NCBI GenBank assembly: GCA_903877345.1
Contig: CAIRDL010001143.1
Location: 1-9,893, forward strand
From: an uncultured Oscillochloris sp.
Lineage (GTDB): Bacteria > Chloroflexota > Chloroflexia > Chloroflexales > Chloroflexaceae
DNA length: 9,893 nt
Reading direction: 5' to 3'
Numbering within the stretch: the stretch's first letter is position 1; each line of letters starts with the position of its first letter. This document shows, piece by piece, positions 5,576-9,893 of this stretch. The notes below the pieces were generated by a model that ran no database searches, had not been told where the DNA came from, and worked only from the letters and a program-made list of their open reading frames with translations. The translations under genes were made by a program, and so were the position numbers.

Positions 5576-7264
5576 ATGGCTAACCAAAGTGGGGCAGCGT
5601 CGGCTGAGGTGGCAACCCTACAGGCGCAGGTGGCGCACCTAGAAGCCCAACTCGCCACGCTCGAAGATGTGCTCACCTACCAGACGCTGTGGCTCTGCCG
5701 CTTTCACCCCGATGGGACGCTTATCTACATCAATCAAGGCTACGCTCGCGACCTTCTGACCAACGCCGAACAACTAGTTGGCAGTTCCCTCTTCGCGTTA
5801 CTGCCGCCTGCGGAGCGCCCCGGGGTCATCGCACAGCTCGCAACCCTGGGGCCAACCTGCCCAGTGGTGAGCTACGAACAGCGTGTGCCACTGCCCGATG
5901 GTCAGATCCGCTGGGAACAGTGGACGGCCCACGCGCTGCTTACGGCTGACAGGCAGGTGGCCGAAATCCAGGCTATCGGGCAGGACAGCACCGAACGTAA
6001 ATTGGCCCAAAAGCAGTTGATGGCTCAACGCGATTTGTCCCAGGCTTTGGCTGCCACTTCCTCGCTCGAGGTAGCCCTGCCCGTCTGCCTTGACATTGCG
6101 CTCCGCGTGGCCCAACTTGATTGCGGTGGCTTTTATCTGGTTGATCCGACCACCGGCGACCTGAAACTGGTCTTCGCCCGCAACCTCTCCGACGCTTTTC
6201 TCGCTAAAACCAGCCACTGGCCGGCAGACTCGGATCGTACCCGCTTGGTACTGCGGGGCCAGCCCGCCTACACGCCGTATGACAGTGTGGATGAACTGCT
6301 TATCGAGACCCGGGAGGCACTCCGCGCCGTTGTCATGCTCCCCCTAAGTCACCAAGGCCGCGTGATTGGCTGCCTCAACCTTGGCTCGCATGTGCGTAAT
6401 GAGGTGCCGCCCGAGTCGCGGAATGCGCTGGAGGCTATCGCCACGCAAGTCAGTCAGGCGATTGTCCGCATTCAGACCGAAGCCGCCCTCCGCTCCAGTC
6501 AGCAAGTCTGGCAGTCACTCTTTGACTCACTCCAAGATTTTCTCTTCGTCTTGGCCCAAGATGGCACCATTTTGCGCGTCAACCAAATGGTGCTCCAGCG
6601 TCTGGGCTACCGCGAGGAGGAGTTGCTGGGCCAGCCGGTGCTGATGGTACACCCGCCGGAATTTCACGCCGACGCCGCCCTGATCGTCTCCGAGATGTTG
6701 GCGGGGCGGCGCTCAGTCTGTCCGCTCGCTTTGCTCACCCGCAACGGCAAGCACATTCCCGTCGAGACCAAAGTGACGCTGGGACGCTGGGGCAACCAAG
6801 ACGCCTTGTTTGGGGTTAGCCGCGACGTTAGCGCCCACCGCCGGATCGAATTAGCCCTGCAGGAGAGTGAGACGCGCCTGCGGACGTTGATCCACCACGT
6901 GCCCAACGGGGCGGTCTTTTTCTTTGACCTTGACCTACGCTACGTGCTAGCTGACGGCGAGGAGCTTGCCAAGCTTGGACTCAGTGCAGCCACCGTTGAG
7001 GGTCGCACCCTGCACGAGGTCTTTTTAACGGGAAATGTGGCCCAAATTGAACTGATCCATCGGGTCACGCTTGCGGGCCGCTCACCCGCTGCGGCAGAAC
7101 TTTTGATTGGCGACCACTGGTACCACCTGTATGGGGTGCCCATTCGTGACCAAGCCGAAGTGACGGTCGCCGGCCTCATCTTTCTGCATAACCTCACCGA
7201 GCAGAAGCAGGCGCAGGCGTTGCTTAGCGCCCAAGCCCAGCGTGAACTCGCCGATAAACCCTAA
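5576..7264 (+). CDS. PAS-GAF-PAS-PAS sensor protein without output domain
   Basis: The 562-residue soluble protein has an N-terminal coiled coil (about 8-32), PAS1 (about 36-143, ending in AEIQAIGQDSTERKLAQKQL), a GAF domain (about 155-303), PAS2 (about 312-425, GVSRDVSAHRRIELALQESE) and PAS3 (about 435-545, LIFLHNLTEQKQAQAL). It stops at KP-562 in the helix that normally leads into a HisKA, GGDEF or other effector domain; no such domain is present. The GAF domain lacks an obvious chromophore-type Cys-His pair, so a bilin is not indicated. ATG at 5576 follows GGAGGA at 5 nt; an in-frame GTG at 5519 would add 19 Cys-rich residues with no RBS. Its stop overlaps that of the convergent flavoprotein gene. 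The gene diverges from the cobalamin/diguanylate cyclase operon, so the products may work together, but this is inference. Confidence 0.92.
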   Translation: MANQSGAASAEVATLQAQVAHLEAQLATLEDVLTYQTLWLCRFHPDGTLIYINQGYARDLLTNAEQLVGSSLFALLPPAERPGVIAQLATLGPTCPVVSYEQRVPLPDGQIRWEQWTAHALLTADRQVAEIQAIGQDSTERKLAQKQLMAQRDLSQALAATSSLEVALPVCLDIALRVAQLDCGGFYLVDPTTGDLKLVFARNLSDAFLAKTSHWPADSDRTRLVLRGQPAYTPYDSVDELLIETREALRAVVMLPLSHQGRVIGCLNLGSHVRNEVPPESRNALEAIATQVSQAIVRIQTEAALRSSQQVWQSLFDSLQDFLFVLAQDGTILRVNQMVLQRLGYREEELLGQPVLMVHPPEFHADAALIVSEMLAGRRSVCPLALLTRNGKHIPVETKVTLGRWGNQDALFGVSRDVSAHRRIELALQESETRLRTLIHHVPNGAVFFFDLDLRYVLADGEELAKLGLSAATVEGRTLHEVFLTGNVAQIELIHRVTLAGRSPAAAELLIGDHWYHLYGVPIRDQAEVTVAGLIFLHNLTEQKQAQALLSAQAQRELADKP

Positions 7265-7761
7265 CCGCACGCGGACGAAGCCGCAGCAAACACCGCCGCC
7301 AACGCAGCGCTATCAAGGGTAAAAGCGCGCCCAAAGCCACGGATAAAGCGCGCCGTTTCGGGCATCAAGCGAAAGAGCGTAAAGTCGGCAAAGTCGAAGA
7401 GGTACGCTTGGTCGGGCAAACGCTCGATGTAGGCGGCCTTCGCGGCAGCATAGCTCGAGTCGTCGCGATGGATCGCCTGCGCCTGACCTTGTAGGGTAAC
7501 GCGGGCCAAGCGTTGGGGGTCAACCGCTCCAACATCCGGCTGCATGATCAACAGCGAGGCCCGTGGGTCAAATTGGAGTTGGCGCGTGTGGGCCGCGAGC
7601 CTGCTCACGTGAATGAGCGGTGCGGGCGCAGCCTCAGACGTCCGTTCGAGGGCGTACAAAACCATTGAGACCGCAGGCGTCCCGTTTGCTACTGTTCCAA
7701 GCGCAGCCTGACGCAGCCCCGTCATGATTTCGCGCAGGACACCACAATCCTCCATGTGCAT
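7261..7761 (-). CDS. HugZ-like FMN/heme-binding split-barrel protein
   Basis: The 166-residue product matches the pyridoxamine 5'-phosphate oxidase-like split barrel seen in HugZ-type heme-utilisation proteins. An N-terminal helix (about 5-17) leads to the strand ALGTVANGTPAVSMV (20-34). The core then carries IHVSRLAAHTRQLQFDPRASLLI (50-72), RVTLQGQAQAI (87-97), and the typical C-terminal DFADFTLFRL...FIRGFGRAFTLD (123-150). The C-terminal DUF2470 domain found in longer homologues is missing. Flavin reductase, general-stress FMN protein and heme degradation are all possible roles. I take ATG at 7761 because GAGG lies 7 nt upstream; ATGs at 7773 and 7755 have no well-spaced ribosome site. The longest open frame would start at 7875, but its extra N-terminus overlaps promoter-like sequence and does not look like protein. 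The stop codon overlaps the stop of the sensor gene on the other strand. Confidence 0.85.
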   Translation of the reverse strand: MHMEDCGVLREIMTGLRQAALGTVANGTPAVSMVLYALERTSEAAPAPLIHVSRLAAHTRQLQFDPRASLLIMQPDVGAVDPQRLARVTLQGQAQAIHRDDSSYAAAKAAYIERLPDQAYLFDFADFTLFRLMPETARFIRGFGRAFTLDSAALAAVFAAASSACG

Positions 7762-7793
7762 CTGGTACCTCATTAGACAAAGTGAGAAGCTGA

Positions 7794-7824
7794 AGTATAA
7801 CGGTCGTGCGTGCGTTTCGTCCAA
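7794..7824 (-). promoter_or_regulatory. Possible promoter for the HugZ-like gene
   Basis: On the minus strand TTGGAC (7824-7819) and TATACT (7799-7794) are 19 bp apart. The -10 is good, the -35 is weak and the spacer slightly long. It would start transcription about 25 nt before the chosen ATG at 7761. Confidence 0.4.
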
Positions 7825-7837
7825 CGACCCGCAGCGC

Positions 7838-7898
7838 TTGCGGCGGTTCTGCCATCGCGCTACTATAAGCGGCATAGTGTTACCCTTGCGCTACGAGG
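7838..7898 (+). promoter_or_regulatory. Possible promoter and RBS for the TPR gene
   Basis: TTGCGG (7838-7843), a 17-bp spacer and TACTAT (7861-7866) form a weak sigma70-like promoter; the overlapping TATAAG at 7864 is an alternative -10. GAGG at 7895-7898 sits 6 nt before the ATG at 7905 and fixes the start. It is back-to-back with the putative HugZ-like gene promoter. Confidence 0.35.
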
Positions 7899-7904
7899 CA
7901 TTTT

Positions 7905-9257
7905 ATGACTATCGAAAACCTCCAGAGAGATCGCAACGAAGCCGCTTTGGCTGATTTCACCCGCGCTATCGAGCTTGACCCTGACTATGTGTGGGCGCTC
8001 TATCAACGCGGCCAGATCTTACGCGACCAGGGCCGCCGCGAAGAGGCGCTGGCTGATTTCCAACATGCCGCCGAGGTTGAGCCTGACGACTCGGCGGTGC
8101 AAGCCGAATTGGGCGAGACGCTGCGCCTCTTGCGCCGCTACACTGAGTCCGTCGCTGCCTTCACCTTGGCGATTGACCTTGACCCCGAGTACGCCTGGGC
8201 GCTCGGCAGTCGCGGCCAGACCTATCGCGCCCTGCGGAACTACCCCGAGGCGTTGGCCGACTTCGCGCGAGCGCTCGCGCTCAAGCCTGACATGGCTTGG
8301 GTGGCCGCCGAACGGGCCGAAACGCTCAAGGCGCTGGGCCGCTACGATGAGGCGATCATTGGCTTTACCCACGCCATCGAGCTTGATCCGGTCTACGTCT
8401 GGGCTATCGGCCACCGCGCCATTTGCTATCGCGAACAGAACCGCTATGCCGAGGCTGTCGCCGATCTCGACCGAGCCATTGACCTTGCGCCCCCGCAGGC
8501 GTGGCTCTTCGCCGAACGAGGCGAGTCGCGCCGCCTGCTCGAACAGCTTGACGAGGCGCTCGATGATCTGAACCACGCCCTTGAGCTTGACCCCGAGTAT
8601 GCCTGGGCGCTCGGCAGTCGTGGCGCGGCCTATCGTTCGATGGGTCAACTCGATGAAGCCCTCGCCGATTTTGTGCGGGCACTCGAAATTGACCCCGAAT
8701 ATGTCTGGGTAATCATGCAGCGCGGGACGCTCCACCGGAGTGCCGGTCGCCAAGACGAAGCCTTGGCCGACTTTAGCCGCGCCATCGAGCTTGACCCGCG
8801 TCACAGTGGGGCGTACGCCGAACGCGGCGAGATCTACCGGCTCCGCCGTGAGTATGAGCAGGCGCTCACCGACTTCACCCAGGCCGTTGCATTGCGCCCC
8901 GATTACGCTTGGGCGCTCGGTAGTCGCGGCCAGACCTATCGCGCCCTCGGACGCTACGAGGAAGCGATTGCCGACCTGAGCCACGCCCTCGAGTTGCGCC
9001 CCGAAGCCGGGTGGGCCGTGGCCGAACGGGGCGAGTGCTACCGGCAACTCAAGCAATTCGATGAGGCCATCGCCGACTTCACGCATGCCCTCGAGCTCAA
9101 CCCCAAAGACTCGTGGACGCTCAGCCGACGTGGGGCAGCGTATCAGTCTATGAAGATCTTTGAGGAAGCGTTCATTGACTTGTCCCGCGCCATTGAACTT
9201 GACCCTGAGAATGCCTGGGCTTGGGCGCAGCGCGGGTCATTGTTTCGCCAGATGTAG
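7905..9257 (+). CDS. All-TPR repeat protein (12 full units plus two halves)
   Basis: The 450-residue protein is almost purely tetratricopeptide repeats, a helical solenoid used for protein-protein binding. Counting from Y28-V-W, twelve units of exactly 34 residues run to 435 with no insertion or deletion; each follows the pattern aromatic-AW..-xRG-x-Y-R...-EALADF-RAIELDP. The chain begins with a lone helix B (1-27) and ends with a lone helix A (436-450). There is no signal peptide, membrane helix or enzymatic domain, so it is probably a cytoplasmic scaffold; its partner is unknown. Several units share nearly identical DNA (for example at 8190 and 8904), showing internal duplication. The ATG at 7905 has GAGG 6 nt upstream. 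It stands alone as a transcription unit, divergent from the HugZ-like gene, with a hairpin just after the stop. Confidence 0.95.
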   Translation: MTIENLQRDRNEAALADFTRAIELDPDYVWALYQRGQILRDQGRREEALADFQHAAEVEPDDSAVQAELGETLRLLRRYTESVAAFTLAIDLDPEYAWALGSRGQTYRALRNYPEALADFARALALKPDMAWVAAERAETLKALGRYDEAIIGFTHAIELDPVYVWAIGHRAICYREQNRYAEAVADLDRAIDLAPPQAWLFAERGESRRLLEQLDEALDDLNHALELDPEYAWALGSRGAAYRSMGQLDEALADFVRALEIDPEYVWVIMQRGTLHRSAGRQDEALADFSRAIELDPRHSGAYAERGEIYRLRREYEQALTDFTQAVALRPDYAWALGSRGQTYRALGRYEEAIADLSHALELRPEAGWAVAERGECYRQLKQFDEAIADFTHALELNPKDSWTLSRRGAAYQSMKIFEEAFIDLSRAIELDPENAWAWAQRGSLFRQM

Positions 9258-9258
9258 C

Positions 9259-9281
9259 CGGTTTGGCGCGTGACCAAACCG
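9259..9281 (+). terminator. Hairpin after the TPR gene, possible terminator
   Basis: CGGTTTGG (9259-9266) and CCAAACCG (9274-9281) form a perfect 8-bp stem with a 7-nt loop, starting two bases after the TPR stop codon. The bases that follow (CCATAGGTTTAGC) contain no strong U-tract, so termination may be inefficient or need a factor. Confidence 0.5.
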
Positions 9282-9289
9282 CCATAGGT

Positions 9290-9427
9290 TTAGCTTGGGC
9301 GCAAAATGGCCTCTAGCTCGCCCAACATCAGGTCATCGCTCGTAGGGAAGCGGAAAATTAAAACGTCCCAGGCACCGCTTGATCCGTAAGGCGTGATCCG
9401 TGACTGGGCCGTACCCTGAACGATCAC
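9290..9427 (-). CDS. Possible 45-residue ORF or gene remnant of unknown identity
   Basis: On the minus strand a GTG at 9427 opens a frame that ends with TAA at 9290. The C-terminal part reads GAWDVLIFRFPTSDDLMLG and then ELEAILRPS, which has a protein-like composition (hydrophobic strand, then acidic amphipathic helix). The N-terminal part is encoded by the heptamer-type hairpin and looks arbitrary. No RBS is clear. It may be the 3' end of a lost gene or chance. Confidence 0.2.
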   Translation of the reverse strand: MIVQGTAQSRITPYGSSGAWDVLIFRFPTSDDLMLGELEAILRPS

Positions 9428-9459
9428 GGGTCACAATAGTTAAAAAGATCCGCTTCCCT
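9344..9459. mobile_element. 116-bp stretch bounded by 11-bp inverted repeats, MITE-like candidate
   Basis: AGGGAAGCGGA (9344-9354) and TCCGCTTCCCT (9449-9459) are exact inverted copies. Between them lies a second, nested inverted repeat (9393-9434). The right end falls at the point where recognisable transposase sequence begins (about 9462), as if this were an inserted or junction element. No clear target-site duplication is visible, so a true miniature element is not proven. Confidence 0.4.
9393..9434. repeat. Short hairpin built from heptamer-array words
   Basis: GTGATCCGTGAC (9393-9404) pairs with ATCACGGGTCAC (9423-9434) over 11 positions, one of them G-T. The loop contains CGTACCC, also found at the turn of the head of the second array (654-660). 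The words GATCACG and GGTCAC recur as units of that array. It looks like a one- or two-unit relative of the 626-842 repeat. Confidence 0.6.
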
Positions 9460-9461
9460 TA

Positions 9462-9854
9462 ACCGATGTATGGTATGCCGCTGCTGAAAATATGCGCTGT
9501 ATCAAACAAACGGTTGAGAAGGACGTTGTAACACCGCTGAAGCGTCATCGCAAGATTGCGCTCAGGGCAACCGATACACCGCAGGGTCACTATGTGCACC
9601 TGCGTACATTGGATCTGAACCCTCACACGGTTCGCGAGATGTACCTCAAAGGGGTGGCATTTCCCCTCCTGTTGGTGAAGCACATCTTCGTAAACGAGGA
9701 TGGCAGCAACGGTCTGACCTTTCGGGAGTGTCCAGAGTGGTTTCGCATTTTCCCAGGCCGGTTTAGTCGGTTAGCCTCATGGTCTGAAGAGGGGTTGGCT
9801 TACCGTGGCTGTCAGGCCAGCGCCCTGGTCAATAAATCGGCTTACACGGCTTAA
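9462..9854 (+). pseudogene. IS4/IS701-type transposase remnant
   Basis: The frame is open from 9444 to the stop at 9852-9854. Similarity to DDE transposases of the IS4/IS701 kind starts at about 9462 with DVWYAAAENM, which would hold the second catalytic Asp. It continues through PLKRHRKIAL, the RTLDLNPHTVREMYLKGV block, FPLLLVKHIFVNEDGSNG and fades at about 9713. After this, intact relatives read LYLVTSD and carry the catalytic Glu and C-terminal helices; here the reading continues into about 45 unrecognised residues (FRECPEWFRIFPGRF...). The N-terminal third with the first Asp is also absent. A start codon at 9492 exists but lies inside the conserved block, so a functional protein is unlikely. 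The left limit abuts the inverted repeat at 9449-9459. Confidence 0.72.
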
Positions 9855-9893
9855 GGTAAAGCAATTAGAACTGCGTTCGATACCGGGTAAAGG

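Noticed and set aside
8019..9086. Minus-strand open frame of 355 codons with apparent repeats opposite the TPR gene
   Set aside because: The repeats simply mirror the 102-bp period of the TPR gene; no ribosome site and no recognisable fold.

Overview
The window (9,893 bp, fairly GC-rich) looks like chromosomal DNA of a filamentous anoxygenic phototroph of the Chloroflexota (Chloroflexus / Oscillochloris / Viridilinea type). This placement is an inference. It rests on the long 7-bp tandem arrays between genes, a threonyl-tRNA synthetase without a TGS domain, many PAS/GAF/GGDEF signalling proteins, and a CarH-type cobalamin domain. No 16S rRNA or photosynthesis gene is present to confirm it.

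Layout, left to right. Positions 1-133 hold an uninterrupted CACCTGA heptamer array cut by the window edge. It is followed by a small YtxH-like membrane protein (142-579, minus). A second heptamer array (626-842, CATCACG units with a palindromic head) fills the gap up to the thrS stop codon and supplies the last bases of that codon. Next comes a minus-strand pair: a membrane-anchored LmeA/DUF2993-like protein (2640-3275) and thrS (838-2622), with a recognisable sigma70-type promoter at 3359-3387. A second minus-strand pair encodes a stand-alone cobalamin-binding photoreceptor-type module (4426-5271) and a PAS-GGDEF diguanylate cyclase (3408-4400). Divergent from it, across a 304-bp intergenic region rich in dyads, is a sensor-only PAS-GAF-PAS-PAS protein (5576-7264). 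That gene converges, with overlapping stop codons, on a HugZ/pyridoxamine-phosphate-oxidase-like flavoprotein (7261-7761, minus). A divergent gene for a protein made almost entirely of TPRs follows (7905-9257). The right end (9258-9893) is decayed mobile DNA: a 116-bp stretch bounded by 11-bp inverted repeats, containing a small hairpin built from the same heptamer words as the second array, followed directly by an IS4/IS701-type transposase remnant.

The most interesting functional unit is 3408-7264. The cobalamin protein carries the W-x9-EH signature and E-x-H-x-x-G loop known from CarH photoreceptors but has no DNA-binding domain. It lies 25 bp upstream of a diguanylate cyclase with intact GGEEF and RxxD motifs. 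I infer that light and/or adenosylcobalamin state is coupled to c-di-GMP output, possibly together with the divergent PAS/GAF sensor, which has no output domain of its own. A second theme is the heptamer repeats: two arrays and one short seed-like hairpin, with arrays 1 and 2 placed immediately behind stop codons. A third is a 5' leader motif shared by the YtxH-like gene and the cobalamin gene.
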